From positions 52,400,639 to 52,464,638 of the forward strand of contig NC_089220.1 in the NCBI RefSeq assembly GCF_963924675.1: a DNA stretch of 64,000 nt, given 5' to 3'. Both the position numbers and the translations under genes were made by a program. Shown in pieces: positions 47,779 through 60,749 of the stretch (the first letter of the stretch is position 1; every line of letters begins with the position of its first letter). The notes under the pieces are model-generated. The model was not told the DNA's origin and made no database searches. It saw nothing but the letters and a program-made list of their open reading frames with translations. The stretch comes from Phocoena phocoena. Lineage: Eukaryota; Chordata; Mammalia; Artiodactyla; Phocoenidae.

Positions 47779-47984
47779 GGGCTTCCCTGGTGGCACAGTG
47801 GTTGAGGGTCTGCCTGCCGATGCAGGGGATGCGGGTTCGTACCCCGGTCCGGGAGGATCCTGCGTGCCTCGGAGCAGCTGGGCCCGTGAGCCATGGCCGC
47901 TGAGCTTGTGCGTCCGGAACCTGTGCTCCGCAAACAGGAGAGGCCACAGCAGTGAGAGGCCCGCGTACCGCAAAAAAAAAAAAT
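47779..47984 (+). mobile_element. CHR SINE
   Basis: Full-length short-form CHR with A-tail 47972-47983; TSD AGAATTTGG (47770-47778; 47985-47993). Few differences from the copies at 34.5 and 52.1 kb. Confidence 0.95.
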
Positions 47985-47994
47985 AGAATTTGGT

Positions 47995-50870
47995 CTCATT
48001 AGATTAGTTTGGTCAGTATTAACATGAAGGCCTCTGAGGTGAGAAAAAATTATACTAATGTCACTGGTCCTCGCAGTAGACTTGTGATCTCTCTAGTTTT
48101 CAGAGATTTCCCCAGCCAGTTAAAAAAATTGTCACATCATAAATCAGCAAGTTTAAAAAGAGTGTAATTTATAAAACAAGATGAAACACTGCCTTCCACA
48201 GCAATGTCAAGTTTATGCCACTACATTTAGTCTTTCCTCCATGAACTTAAAAGCAAAGAAGATAGTAGTATACTCCAACTACCATGAGTAGAGAAGTTAG
48301 CAACCGATTTAAAAAAAAATGTGGAATGTATTTAAATAGAATATGGATTTTGCTATCATGAAGATACATATAAATTTAAATCTTGATCAACTGTTATAAC
48401 GCAGGCAGTGATGTGCTGGAACCAGCTCTTAAAGATTTGTGAAAAGTAATCATTAAACATGGAGATTATTAAAAATTAAATGATATGATCTTACCATTAA
48501 ATAAATTACATTAAAACTAAAGGTAGTAAATCATCAAAACTAATCACTTTCTAATTATTTTACTGCATCTTATTATTGATGATCTTGAAGTTGTTTATGT
48601 CTTTTGTATCTAAATGTTTGAAATGTTATATAATGCTGTATTGTGCATCTCTTAACTCTACAGTCAATGTCACTATACTGGTAATTTGAAATCAGCCCCA
48701 TTGGAAGTATTTACACCACAGTAATTGGCAAATGTTATAAATCAATACTTTTTGTATTGATACTTTTTGTATTGTAATTTTGTTTGTTTTTGTTCAGTGA
48801 GTTGGTTATTAAACATTTACTAGCACCCCACTGAACAAAGGTGTGAATTAGGGATCAAACTCTTGCAGCAATTTTAGAAAGAAAAAAATTATAAAAATTT
48901 AAAGGGAAGGTCTAAAGTATTTTTAAAGCTAGCCTGAAAGATATTGACTAGGGGCAGGACAAGGAAAAGCACTAATCACTAAGAAATTTTTAAAAGTTCT
49001 TTGGAGCTTCCATAGCCAGTAAAACTTGGAATATAGAAAACTTAGTTTAGTTAAGCCCTGTATTGTTGGTAAGGCTGAGAATGTTTTGGATGTATTATTT
49101 TTAAAGGTACCCTCTTTCAGCATTGCCACAGAAGGCAAATTTTACTGTGTTCAAAAACATGCTTTAAAAACGTTGAAAGCTGTAGTTTACTCCAATTTTT
49201 TTTTTTTTTTTTTGCCTACTCGGAGTAAAGAAGTATGAATTTTAGCAATGGCTATTTCATTGGTTTTTGTTCACTACCTTTTAATGGTGATATCTGTAAA
49301 GACATTAATTTGCCAAAGATTTGAGAGCAGAAAAACTGGTGAAGAAATTTCCAGCAAGACATATGAGTTTTTAGTGAGCACAATAGAAATGAAGCCCAGA
49401 GGTACAAATTTAAGAGAGAGATTCAGAAACAGGACCTCTCTGCTCCTTGAAAACAACTCAAGTTATTAAATTATTCCCCAGGGACATTTTGACTTACAGA
49501 GCTTGCTTCTTGATTTTCTTCATGGGTTCAAGGAATAGTAGTAATATAGTAAATTTTGTGAAATAGAGAGTGGTTTGAGTATCACCACTTTAGATAAATC
49601 TGTTACAAAATGGAATATGGCTTTGAGAACTCATGCTACTCCACAGAGACAGGCTGGCTTTGTCACAAGTTAGTGCTTGTCAGGGTTTTTGAACTCAGGG
49701 TTGAATTGTTATTTTCTTTAGGAAAGAGAAAAAAAAACCCAAAAAACAGACATTTTGGACATGAGAAATCATAAAAAGTTAGAATAAAGTGAATGAATTC
49801 ATTGTTGTAAGGAATGACTCAGAACATTGGCTTGTGAGAATATTTGCCAAGGCAATCACCTTCAGACAACTGTAAAGCAAATGTGAATGTTTTTGCTGTG
49901 CAGATGTGATCACTTACAGTGACATGAAGTCTGAGAATTGACCTAAGAGAGTCTAATGGGTACTGTGAATCTGTTGGAGCTTTCTAGCTCCTTTGTCTGT
50001 AAAGATAACCACATGATAATCCCCAAATAAAGAGCATCATCAGTTATTCTATCCTATAGAAGTTTTTTAATCAGGACCTCACTGAAATACTAAAAACCAG
50101 TAGTAGATCAGATATCTTTCTAATACAAATGGTGACTTCTTAGCAACAAAATATAAATCAATTATTTGGGGGGAGAGGCTTGAAAAATATTGCTTTATAC
50201 CACTGTTTAACTGTGCCTGCGTACTTTGTTTTCTAGCAGTTACCTCGATGAGATCATAAGACTGTAGGGAAAACAAAAACAAAACCAGCTTGTAATTTCA
50301 ATCCACATACCTAAATAAATCTAGGTTCTATAGATTAAAAAATCTAGTGCCAGTTCTCTATTATTCAACTTAGAGAAATTTAAAGCCTTAGTATCTGAGT
50401 AGCTGGGATGTCACTAGGAAGATGCAGCCAGGCTGGCAGGCAGGTGAAGGCCATACAGGGAGGAGTTATCCTGGCGACTATGCCTTTATCCAAGGTCTGC
50501 CCCACAGCGTGGTAGGCCCTACAGCTCAAACTTTTTAGTGAACTTGGGAGGCTGACTCACGATGACAAAACCCACAATGATTTTAAGTTTACAAGCAGAA
50601 TGATTATTTATTTATTTATGCATTCATTTAGAGAATTTCAACTGGTAAGGGTTTCATTCTTTGACTAGAATATTCTTTTCTTGTTAGAAAGCTGTAAGGA
50701 AAGCCAAATTTTAATCAAGAGAGTTAGGCTTATGGTTCAACATAAAATAACATTAGGTTTCAAAAATCTGTTCTGTTTGTCTCCATGAGGTGAAGTCAAA
50801 GATCCCAAGTCCTGTCAGGGCAAATATTAAAACCTTTGTGTCTTATTTTTCCTGGTCAGTGCTTGAACAG
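47995..50870. other. Mostly unique AT-rich intron
   Basis: A 15-bp tandem duplication ATACTTTTTGTATTG (48745-48759, 48760-48774) and a T-run at 49197-49214. No element or coding signal recognised. Confidence 0.45.
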
Positions 50871-50878
50871 GGACTGCC

Positions 50879-51130
50879 ATCTTTGTCTTTTGACTCTGCT
50901 TTATTCAAAACTTCCACATCTTTGTCTGTCTTTGTGTGTGTGTGCTGGGCCTTCGGGAGCCACTCTTTTTTTTTTTTATTTTTGGCCGTGCTGCACAGCA
51001 TGTGGGATCTTAGTTCCCCAACCAGAGATGGAACCCACACCCCTTGCATTAGAAGTGTGGAGTCTTAACCACTGGACCACCAGAAAAGTCCCCTATCTTT
51101 GTCTTTTGACTCCACTTTATTCAAAATTTC
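50879..51130 (-). mobile_element. Short CHR SINE flanked by a 36-bp duplication
   Basis: The SINE (50965-51093, - strand; GACTTTTCTGGTGGTCCAGT start, T-run 50965-50977) is the short subfamily also found at 25459. Flanks: 50879-50914 and 51095-51130 match at 33 of 36 positions. Between the left copy and the T-run lie about 50 bp (50915-50964, including a TG run) with no counterpart on the right. Confidence 0.85.
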
Positions 51131-51284
51131 TGTCTTTCAGATTGATGGGCTAGGTGGGGTTATGCAAGCAAATTCATGGGGCAAGAGAGGAAAATATTAT
51201 TTTTATTTGTGCATATTTTCTATTTTATATATATTTTATATTGCACATAATATATAATGAGAATATTAAACAGTATATAGTGCA

Positions 51285-51480
51285 GATTGTGTGTTGGTTA
51301 CTGTTCTAAGAGCTTTAAATGCATTAGCTCATTTGATGTTTAAAATAGCCTTGTGAGAAAAATACAGGTGAAGCCCAGATTAATCACATATTTGTCCAGA
51401 ATAAAGGACCTGAGATTCACACCAGGTTGTCTGGCGCCAGAGTCTGTTCTCTTAACCATTACATCATGCCACTTCCCCAA
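51285..51480 (-). repeat. MIR SINE relic, inverted
   Basis: GTTCTAAGAGCTTTAAATGC, ATTAGCTCATTTGATG, GGTTGTCTGGCGCCAGAGTC, TGTTCTCTTAACCATTACA form an inverted MIR; the middle has been replaced by diverged sequence. Confidence 0.75.
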
Positions 51481-52079
51481 GGTAATTTCTCAGTATAATT
51501 AATAGATGAATGAATCTACATACAATAATGAACAATATTTATTGATAGGGCCTTGCAAGTGAATCCATTTGTAAATCTCATCGTGTTCTTTCTGATTTGG
51601 GAGAGACTTTCACATGTCTTTGACTATACCATACTACTTATTGTGTGCTTTTGTAGTTGAAATGTCTATGGGTAACTGTTTATACCCACTACCACGTATG
51701 GTCACATTTTTGAAGTCATTTCCTGGCATCACCTTTAATAATCTCAAGGTCACTCCGGCAAAATTTACTGTCATGAGTTAATGAGTGTTCTTTTCTTAAT
51801 AACTAATTCAAAGAGCAGAGAATTCTTCACTCTGCTTGTCACAAAAAGTTCTCTGCAAGAGTGTGAAGTATAGCACGTTCCTCCTAGGTTGCCTGTTTAG
51901 TTTACTCTCATTTGTCTATATCACACAGGTAGGCTTGTAAGACAAGGGCACCTCATTCAAGGAGAGAGGTTAGTTTCTTTCATCTGAGCATGGCAAGCAC
52001 CCAGATGCTTAAACATATGCAACAGACCAAGAGTAATTCAGAAAATATCATCAAGTGTAAGGAGGAAAAACCTTTTTTT

Positions 52080-52290
52080 TTTTTTTTTTTTTTTTTATGC
52101 GTTACGCGGGCCTCTCACTGTTGTGGCCTCTCCCGTTGCGGAGGACAGGCTCCGGACGCGCAGGCTCAGCGGCCATGGCTCACGGGCCCAGCCGCTCCGC
52201 GGCATGTGGGATCTTCCCGGACCGGGGCACGAACCCGTGTCCCCTGCATCGGCAGGCGGACTCTCAACCACTGCGCCACCAGGGAAGCCC
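52080..52290 (-). mobile_element. CHR SINE, close to consensus
   Basis: T-run to 52097, intact A/B box regions, 5' end GGGCTTCCCTGGTGGCGCAG. TSD GGAAAAACC followed by seven T (52064-52079; 52291-52306), perfect over 16 bp. Among the least diverged copies here, so probably recent. Confidence 0.96.
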
Positions 52291-52309
52291 GGAAAAACCT
52301 TTTTTTGCA

Positions 52310-54215
52310 GTGAGATTCTTCCTCAAGGTATATTTGCTGCTGTACTTGGCATCTTGTTAATAAAAATATTACTTTGGCTGTTTTAGTTCTAGTACCTGTA
52401 CTTCTGTGATATAGCACTGTGACTTAGGCCATCTGTTTTAACATCGTATGATATATTGCTCTTTGCTGTTTTTAGCGATGAATCTTTCAAAGGGAAGTTC
52501 ATGAAACTTGATCCTTTCTTCTTTATTGCATCACCTTTTTCTCTCTTAAAACTGTCTGGGTATCTCAGAGCTAACTTTACATTCTACTCTTCACCATGTA
52601 CTTGAGATGAAACAGGGAACAGTAAGATCAAGGCCATGTAGTTGTAAAAGATTTTGACTAAATTGGAATTTGTCCATTCCAATTTAACTTTTTTGTCTTG
52701 TTTTGTTTAAATCCTGAACTTGGAATTTTAAAAATCTTGAAGAACGTGATAGGGAGCAGGCATCAATAATGTGCTACAAGTTCTAACAGCTACTGATTGA
52801 TTTGTCTTTTAAACTATGTTTCTCCAAACCCTCTGAACCCTCTCTTAAGCCTACATGGCTTTCACTGTCATTGCTATGTGATATGACATTGAAGTAATTT
52901 GCTTTTTCTCAACTTTATACCATTTTTATCTGTATTATTAACTCAGTGGGCTAGAATGCTAATAACTTTAAATAGCCCATTGGTTGTCATAGTAACTGAT
53001 ATTAAAGCTAAATATAAGTTTCTCTCTTGGATTTCACATTTAAATCATTGCTGGTATTTGCATTCTTTAGGAACTCTAGGGCTGACAATGGACTTTGTAT
53101 AAAAAGGGACCTTGAGAATTTAGGTTGATTGAGGAGTTGATTCAGTGGCATCTGTTTTTAGCCCAAGGTTATGATTTGTTCAGACTCAGTCCAATTCCAT
53201 TATATGTATGTTCAGAGAACCCAAGAAGGATGCCCATCTAAATATTACAGGGGTTATATGGACAAAGTTTTACTTTTAAAAATTGTGTTTATTCACTGTG
53301 GGTATTTTCTGTGCTGCTTTTCTCTTTTATTTATCTTTGCAGTGATTCCTCTAATGCTTCTAAACTGTTTTTAAAATTACATTCTGAGGACTGAAATGAG
53401 AGAAGGCACATTCAAGGAAGCTCTCTAAGAGAAGACTCCTAGATACATTCTTTCTGCTGTCTGTCTTGGGTGACTTCTGTTTCTCCTCTCTAGGGGCTCA
53501 GCAAAGATTTCACCTCTTGCTTAAAGCCTGACTGTCCCCTTTCATTTCTCTCTTGTCACTCTTTTCCAAAATATGTGCACTGCATTGAGCATGCAAAAAT
53601 TTTAATTATAGTTCTAGACAGTCTCCAAGAGAAAACAGAATAAATCTCTCTCTCTCTCTCATATATGTATATATAAATTCTTCCTTATGTCAGATATTAA
53701 TTCATGTTGCACTAATTTAAAGAACTCTCACCTGGAGTTTTTAATTTTTCTCTCCAGGTAGTTCAATTTTCCACATAGCATTATATTTTGGACCATGCTA
53801 TCCTTTTTATCCTTTTTTCCCCCTTAAATCTCCATTTTTCCACGTAGCACCAATTTAAAGCTGAATGAATTTTCTCCCTTGATCTCTGGAGATGGAAAGT
53901 TATTTTCTTTCTAGGCTCCCACCCCCAGCCTCCAGAAGAAAGAACAGTCTATTATCAGCAGCAGCTTATTTGTTGAATATGTATGAAGTATCCTAGATGT
54001 TGAACAGTCTTGTCAATCTCTTATATAATAATTTGGTGGTGACACTGTGTCCTCTCCCTTCCCCCATATTTCTTGAACTAGTCCCTTTTCTGTTTTGAAT
54101 ATGCAGTATCCTGCTCAGCTCCTGGATCCCTCTCTACTCTCTCAGATTCCTTTGTTATCAGAATTCACTTTCCTGTGACATCAAGCCCTTATTTTTCTAA
54201 AGCCAGTTTTCTATT
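52310..54215. other. Unique intron, nothing recognised
   Basis: A short (TC)n and AT-alternating run at 53646-53680 only. Confidence 0.45.
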
Positions 54216-54230
54216 AAAAGAAGGAAAGAG

Positions 54231-54429
54231 GGGCTTCCCTGGTGGCGCAGTGGTTGAGAGTCCGCCTGCCGATGCAGGGCACATGAGTTCGTGCCCCGGT
54301 CCGGGAAGATCCCACATGCCACGGAGCACCTGGGCTCGTGAGCCATGGCCGCTGAGCCTGCGCGTCCGGAGCCTGTGCTCCACAACGGGAGAGGCCACAA
54401 CGGTGAGAGGCCAGCGTACTGCAAAAAAA
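54231..54429 (+). mobile_element. CHR SINE
   Basis: Short-form CHR with an A-tail from 54423. Imperfect flank duplication AAAAGAAGGAAAGAG / AAAAGAACGATAGAT (54216-54230; 54430-54444; 12 of 15), consistent with an older insertion than the 52.1-kb copy. Confidence 0.93.
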
Positions 54430-54449
54430 AAAAGAACGATAGATAGTTA

Positions 54450-55790
54450 GATAGATAATCTCTCCATGCCTCTCAGTGGCAGCATCTGGTTTTAGTGTTA
54501 AACATGTACCAATGGAATATTAGTTTTGTGGGTTGCCAGATAATGAATGTTACAAGGGAAAAAGGTTCTGTGTTCAAATATGATTTAGAAAGTATGAGTT
54601 AAATAAGCAAAACAGGTTTCCTCCCCAGAGAACAATGAATATTGTGAACCTCTTCAAAGGGGAAAAACAACGGCAGCATTTCTGAAACAGGTTTACCTTG
54701 TAAACGTGTTAAGACCCTCATTTATGGGGACTTATTTTTTAAAAAATTTAAGCAACAACTTTCAAACAAGGGTCAGTGGGTAGAGGGAGAGTGTAAAGGG
54801 GATTACCTTAATATTTTCAACCTCCATGTGTTCACTTTCCTAAAATTGATGTGCTTAATAAAAAGTTGGTGGGATTTAAATTCCTTTTCCCCACCCATGA
54901 TAATCTCTCTTATCCCTTTCTACAAATAAAAAATATATATAGTTCACAAGCTTGATCTTATTATTGGTACATTACCTCTGGAGGGTGAAAAAAACCTTCA
55001 GGGCACCAAACAAATAGAAATAAGTCTTGGCGTTGAAAAAGTAACTATGTTTGGGTAAGAGATTCTTCTGCAACTACGGTGGTTTCAAGAACACTGAAGA
55101 TGGACCTAATGGAGTTATCAGCTGACAAGTTACTGGAAGTAATTTTCGATGATGTAGCAAAGAACTAATGATATTCTTCCCAAAGCTTGGAAGAATTCCA
55201 AAGAATCAAAATTCTCATCTTCTAATGTATATGAACAAGTTTCTCAGTTCTAGGAAAATGAAAAGGAGAAATAAGAATGATGCACAGCCTCATTCTAGCA
55301 ATAAATGGTGATCATCCAATATATATGAATTAATTGGGGAAAAAATAGACCCACCCATCTGATCAAGAGATGTGTTTCCAATGAATATTTTTCAAAAAAA
55401 GTAACGTGTTTATATTGTTTAGGTCAATTATGTACTAATAGAATTTTAGTGATGACTCAAAGAAGAACTTCAATCTCAGCCTCAAAAAATATACTTATAT
55501 TTCCCCCACAGATAATATAAAAAATTGATCAGTAAGTGACTTTTAAGTACATAAATGTATATCCTCAATGTAAAATTCTGTGGAGAAAAAGTGGAATGAA
55601 AAGTGATTCAGGGAGAAAAAAATGCTATAAAATTTCTGACTATTAAAAAAGACCATGTTTTCATATTTTTTCAACAGATGATATGGAGTATGAAATTGTT
55701 GTATAACCTACAGATGCATTTAAAAGACTGATGTAATCATTTTATTTTCAAATCTCAGTAGCTACAATGCATCTGTGCAACTAATTAAAA
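54450..55790. other. Unique intron, nothing recognised
   Basis: AT-rich; no family recognised. Confidence 0.5.
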
Positions 55791-55800
55791 ATATGAGAAT

Positions 55801-56009
55801 TTTTTTTTTTTTTTTTCGGTACGCGGGCCTCTCACTGTTGTGGCCTCTCCCGTAGCGGAGCACAGGCTCCGGACACGCAGGCTCAGTGGCCATGGCTCAC
55901 GGGCTTAGCTGCTCCACGGCATGTGGGATCTTCCCGGACCGGGGCTTGAACCCGCGTTCCCTGCATCTGCAGGCAGACTCTCAACCACCGCGCCACCAGG
56001 GAAGCCCCA
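55801..56009 (-). mobile_element. CHR SINE
   Basis: T-run 55801-55816, body with several CpG decays, 5' end GGGGCTTCCCTGGTGGCGCG on the - strand. TSD ATGAGAAT (55793-55800; 56010-56017). Confidence 0.94.
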
Positions 56010-56314
56010 ATGAGAATAATTTTAAATATTAACCTAAAAATATGTGAGGGGTACCTGGTTTTTCAAAGGTCTTTTAGGAGGAATGTGGGCCAAAAAAATG
56101 TGTGAAAGCCACAATTCTACCTAACACTTTTTGGGAAGCATTGTTCTAAGACGTAAGGTTCTTGTTCTGGTTCCCAGGTTCCCATGTCCTTCCCCTCTTC
56201 TCAGGCTAAGTGGCTCTATCTTGGTAGAGCCCTTGAAGCACTATATGTTTGATTAATTATGCAGTTAGTTTAGATAATTGGTAATATCTTTAGGGTTCAA
56301 CCATTTCAAAAATT

Positions 56315-56640
56315 TTAGTGAGCAACATATGTGCCAGACACAGTTCTAGGCACCAGACAAACCAGCAGTGAATGAAATGACACAAATCCCTGTCCTCATG
56401 GATATTCTAATAAGGGGACACGGCAGTGGACAAATATATAACTAAAATATGAGTAGTATATGAGGAGAGCTGGAAGGAGGTAGTCAGGGACAATTTCGAG
56501 TTTCAGTAAATTGTTTGAGAAAGCCTCAATGAGAAGCTGATATTTGAGCAAATATCTGAAGGGAAGTACAGGAGTGAAGCAAACATTTCCAGAAGAGGAA
56601 ACAGCAAGCACAAGATCCCTGAGGTAAGATCACACTAATT
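56315..56640 (-). repeat. L2-like ancient LINE relic, antisense
   Basis: TATGTGCCAGACACAGTTCT, AGGCACCAGACAAACCAGCA, CCCTGTCCTCATGGATATTC are an inverted L2 3' end; GGAAACAGCAAGCACAAGAT continues the same repeat type seen at 46.5 kb. Confidence 0.65.
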
Positions 56641-57039
56641 ATTAGTGAGGAAAAGAAAATATTCTATTTAAAATCACAAATAAGTAAAATCATTTCATCC
56701 ACTAATGAAGTGCTAGAATATTTTTTTTCCAGAGAAATGACCTTTTGTTTGGCATATCTTTTTTAAGATATGTAAGGTGAGCACTTGAGTGTGTGGTTTG
56801 GTTGGAAAGAAGGGAGCAAATAGATGAACTGTTCTAGTAGAGAAATGTGCTGAAATTAGATGGTAAGGGGAGCCAGAGAAAGGTAGCAGGGGAGTCAGGT
56901 GGTGAGACAGAAGGAGAGAGAAAATAGAGACAAGCTCACTAATTATTGTGCTTTTGGTAAGTGTCAGCTGCTGATAAACTCCTGATTGGAATGGAGGGAA
57001 AGTGGCTGAAAGATTTTTAGAAGCTGCTTAATGGGTATG

Positions 57040-57155
57040 GAGTTTCAATTTTGCAAGGGGAAAAGTTCTGGAAATCTCTTGTACAGCAATGTGAATATGC
57101 TTAACACTACTGAACTGTACAATTAAAAATGGTCGAGATGGTTTAAAAAAAGCCA
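57040..57155 (+). repeat. Old L1 3'-end scrap
   Basis: CAGCAATGTGAATATGCTTA, ACACTACTGAACTGTACAAT, TAAAAATGGTCGAGATGG is a typical L1M 3' terminus, of the same type as at 29700-29820. Confidence 0.7.
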
Positions 57156-57214
57156 TAGAAAAAAACAGTTGTTTTCTTCTTTTATTGAGACATTACTCTC
57201 ACTTTTCTTTCACC

Positions 57215-57440
57215 TTACCCCTTTGCTAATTCCTCCCAATCTCTATTAGCAGTTGCACCATTGTATAATAATAATAGCCTCTGCACCTGTTTGTCTTTCC
57301 TGAGAGAATGTATGCTCCATGAAGGCAGAATCCAGGTCCTAGTCTCCCTTGCATCTCCATAGCTTGGTAATGAATGACCCGTAACACATGTCTAACACAT
57401 GTTGCTGACTGTGTGAGTGAATTAAGAATAAAAGCATCGA
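57215..57440 (+). repeat. L2 LINE 3' end
   Basis: GAGAATGTATGCTCCATGAA, GGCAGAATCCAGGTCC, CCTTGCATCTCCATAGCTTG, then CACATGTTGCTGACTG in place of the usual '...aataaatgtttg'. Sense orientation. Confidence 0.65.
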
Positions 57441-57477
57441 GCATTTCCTATATCACCCAGCAATTTCAACCCAGCCT

Positions 57478-57521
57478 AAAAAAAAAAAAGAAAGAAAGGA
57501 AAAAGAAAAAGAAAGAAAGAG
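57478..57521. repeat. A-rich (GAAA)n tract
   Basis: Runs of A, AAAG and GAAA units without an adjoining SINE. Confidence 0.85.
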
Positions 57522-57599
57522 CTAAATGGGGAACAAGATGCACCACAATCAAACCACCTCGAGATACTCAGACATCATATTCATTGGACAGCAGAGCCC

Positions 57600-59265
57600 T
57601 ACCATTGCCAAAGTGAGTTTTCCATCCATTAATTGTTTGTAAATGGGAGAGACTTTAATTTTCACGAACATTACTCGCAGTTGGCTGAGCTTGAATAGCA
57701 AGTTATTTTCTCAATTTCAAAAAGTAAAGAAAGCTGCCAAAGAAGTATTGACTGAGATATTGACCATATGTTAGATTTTTCCTATTTCAGGCATTTCTGT
57801 TTTTCATAAGATATTACTGTTAGAAAAGTGTTTTTTTTTTTTCTTGGCTTTCTTGCAAACTTAAAATATGTAACGTGTCACACATAAATGTTATTTTCTT
57901 CCTTTGAGACATCACTCTCACCTTGTCCTTCTCCTCACCTTTTTGCTATCTCTGTCTATATTTTAACATGCAGATATGTTTAGCATTTCCATATGTATTG
58001 AGCTTTGAATTCAGGTTGTGACTTCCAAACAGTGCTCCTGTTAACACTCATGTTTTATCACCAAAATGGAACAATAGTGTTATGTCTCAATTTGCAGGAA
58101 AAACACAATATGTTAACAGAATAAATTTTCTTAATTCTACATATTTCTTCCATAAATAATTTTAAATCTTTAGTGCTATCACTAGCCCACTAGATTATGA
58201 ATGATAACTAGCTAACCCATATTAATAGAAATGTACAAAATTGTGATTAAATATTTTTCTTGTTATTTTTTGAGATGGGATCCGTGTATGTGTATTATCG
58301 TTGTATTTTATGTGGAAACATAGATGCCTTCCAGAGTTAAATGTATCACAACCCTATTCTGTTCTGAAAGTGGCCTGCCTGAATAAGCTTGACAATTTAT
58401 TTGTTGTTTATTATAAGAATAGCTTATTTTTCACAACGTTTCTGTGCTTCATGAGATTCTTATATTTAAAAATCTATATTTTCTAAACTTTGTCTCTCCT
58501 TTTCATCAAAGTATGTTCCCTCTCCTCTTTACGTGTAAAAGGGCCTCGTAGTATGTAAAAAATGACACCATTTTCCCATCTTACATATTTAGATTAAGAA
58601 TGAGGTCATGTGAGTCATGGTGGTGAATACCTAAGGAAGGGAATGGAGACAGGGCTAAGGCGTGGCTCTGGATGGGGGCTATCGGTGTTTCTCTTATTTC
58701 CAGTAGCCCCCTCACTCTCAACCAACATGGAATAAAATAATAATAATAACAACAACGACAGCAACAAAGGAAACCACTCTGCTCTAGGAGTCAGGTACTG
58801 TTATTTTCCCTATTTTTTAGGTGGAACTAACTCAAAGAGAGGTTAAGATGCTTGGTCAAGCACCTCTACTAACAAACGAAGAGAGCTAAAATTAAACCCA
58901 TGTAGTTTTTTCTTTATGCTGATTGTAGTTTTTAGCCTGAAGTTTTTTTTTTTTCTTAATAAGTAGATGTCCTTTTGTCTTGAGTGATATTGTTTTACTT
59001 CCAAACATCTTCAAACTGATTTCTACGCAACTGTGGAAGTCTTAGAGGTTAATGAGGAACCTAGACGTCTTGGTGTGCTTTCTGTCTTGGTGTGCAGCAA
59101 TGAACAAGTGATGTTTACTTGTAGTAACCATACTAAATTTTACTGATGGAAAATAACAATGTAAGACTCATGTGATAGTTTATTCATCTTCAGTAGAACA
59201 ATGCCCAAGATATGGCATATGCGCTTCAGGGCTAGTGAGTCAGAGTTGGCAAAGTCCTATATTCC
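57600..59265. other. Mostly unique intron
   Basis: A possible inverted MIR scrap at about 58785-58905 (CAAAGAGAGGTTAAGATGCT) and an (AAT/AAC)n run at 58735-58765; otherwise nothing recognised. Confidence 0.4.
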
Positions 59266-59269
59266 TTTC

Positions 59270-60290
59270 ACTCATGTAATAAATATTATTGAGTACCTAC
59301 ATATGTGATGGGAGTGTTCTAACCTTTGGGAATGCAAAAGTGCACGAGACAGAAGCTTATATCTTAGTGGAGGAGACAATGAATAATGAATACAAACAAT
59401 GGCATAACTTCTAATGGTGGCCAGTGTGGTGGAGTAAAAAAGCAGGGCCAATGAGATAGAGACCGAGTAGGGGACAGCAGTACTGCTCTAGAAGGGCTGG
59501 TCAGAGAAGGCTTTCAGGGATAGCAATATCTAGCGGAGGTCAAAATGATGAGAAAGAGCAAAGTGTGTGGTAATCTCAGTGGGTATATGAGGCAAGAGAC
59601 TGAGGGGAAACTTTCCAGGTGTATAAATATATATATTTATGCTTAACTATATAAATATATGAACTCTTCTGAAAGATGGAAATAGTGTCTCCATCTGGAA
59701 TAACAGGAAGGCATGCTTACTATCCAGAATAAAAAATCTGGGTTCCCTAAGCTCAAGTTTCCCTTCCTGTGACACATGTGCAGGGTTCACCTGGGCCCTG
59801 TTTGAATAGAGACTCAGGGAACTGGGGCCAATGCTGGCCCTCTGGTGACTGCTAATGCTGTAATAGCAATAATGTAAAAGAAATTACTTTGTCTCTCACC
59901 CAGGAATAGTAAATTCTTTCGTTTCTAACCCAGGAGGCTCTAGTCTTCTGCCAGCATTCTTTTACCTGTGGCAGGCTACTAAAGCTTGTTAGTTTGCAAG
60001 TAGGGTAACAATCACAGCCCCTTCTGAGATCTTGACAGCCATTAATAATATTGAAAAGTTTTCTCTACAAAAGAGAGTAAGGAAACTTAGGTTCAGGATA
60101 GGCACTCTTGAGAGATAGTATTCAAACTGAGACATAAAGGATGAGGATTATAAGAATGATTTTTCCAAAAGGATCTTGGTGGCATAGTGGTTTCAGGCAG
60201 AATAAAGAGCTCATGGGACAGCATAGAGTACAGAGAGCAAGCTCGGCATAACAGAGGACCTGAAAGCATTCAGTAGGATATATTCTGGAC
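59270..60290 (-). repeat. L2-like ancient LINE relic, antisense, interrupted
   Basis: TATTGAGTACCTACATATGTG and GAGTGTTCTAACCTTTGGGA at the left give an inverted L2 3' end. Related repeat sequence resumes around 60100 (GAGACATAAAGGATGAGG, CAGAATAAAGAGCTCATGGG). The middle (59640-60090) does not match and may be an insertion or unrelated. Confidence 0.45.
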
Positions 60291-60342
60291 CATTTGTTTT
60301 TACTGTCTTACTTCTAAGTTATGTTATTTTATCCTATAATAT

Positions 60343-60693
60343 ATTTTTTAATAAATGTATTTATTTATTTTTGGCTGCATTGGGTCTTCGTTGCTGCGCT
60401 CAGCCTTTCTCTAGTTGTGGTGAATGGGGGCTACTCTTCGTTGCAGTGCATGGGCTTCTCATTGTGGTGGCTTCTCTTGTTGCGGAGCAAGGGCTGTAGG
60501 CATGCAAGTTTCAGTAGCTGTTGCTCACAGGCTCAGTAGTTGTGGCTCGTGGGCTCTAGAGCACAGGCTCAGTAGTTGTGGTGCACGGGCTTAGTTGCTC
60601 CGCAGCATGTGGAATCTTCCCGGACCAGGGCTCGAAACCGTGTCCCTTGCATTGGCAGGTGAATTCTTAACCACTGCACCACCAAGGAAGTCC
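60343..60693 (-). mobile_element. Long CHR-type tRNA SINE
   Basis: About 350 bp, read on the - strand from GGACTTCCTTGGTGGTGCAG to a tail of AAATAAATAAATAC units. The body has two 'CTCAGTAGTTGTGG' units (at about 60531 and 60567 on +). TSD TATCCTATAATAT (60330-60342; 60694-60706), perfect over 13 bp. Confidence 0.94.
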
Positions 60694-60749
60694 TATCCTA
60701 TAATATTTTATGTGTCTACATTTAATGTATCTTTTGTGTGTTCCTATTA

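Noticed and set aside
52097..52386. Pro/Arg-rich open frames repeated at 16.4, 34.5, 47.8, 52.1 and 54.2 kb, looking like a gene family
   Set aside because: All are translations of the same CHR SINE.
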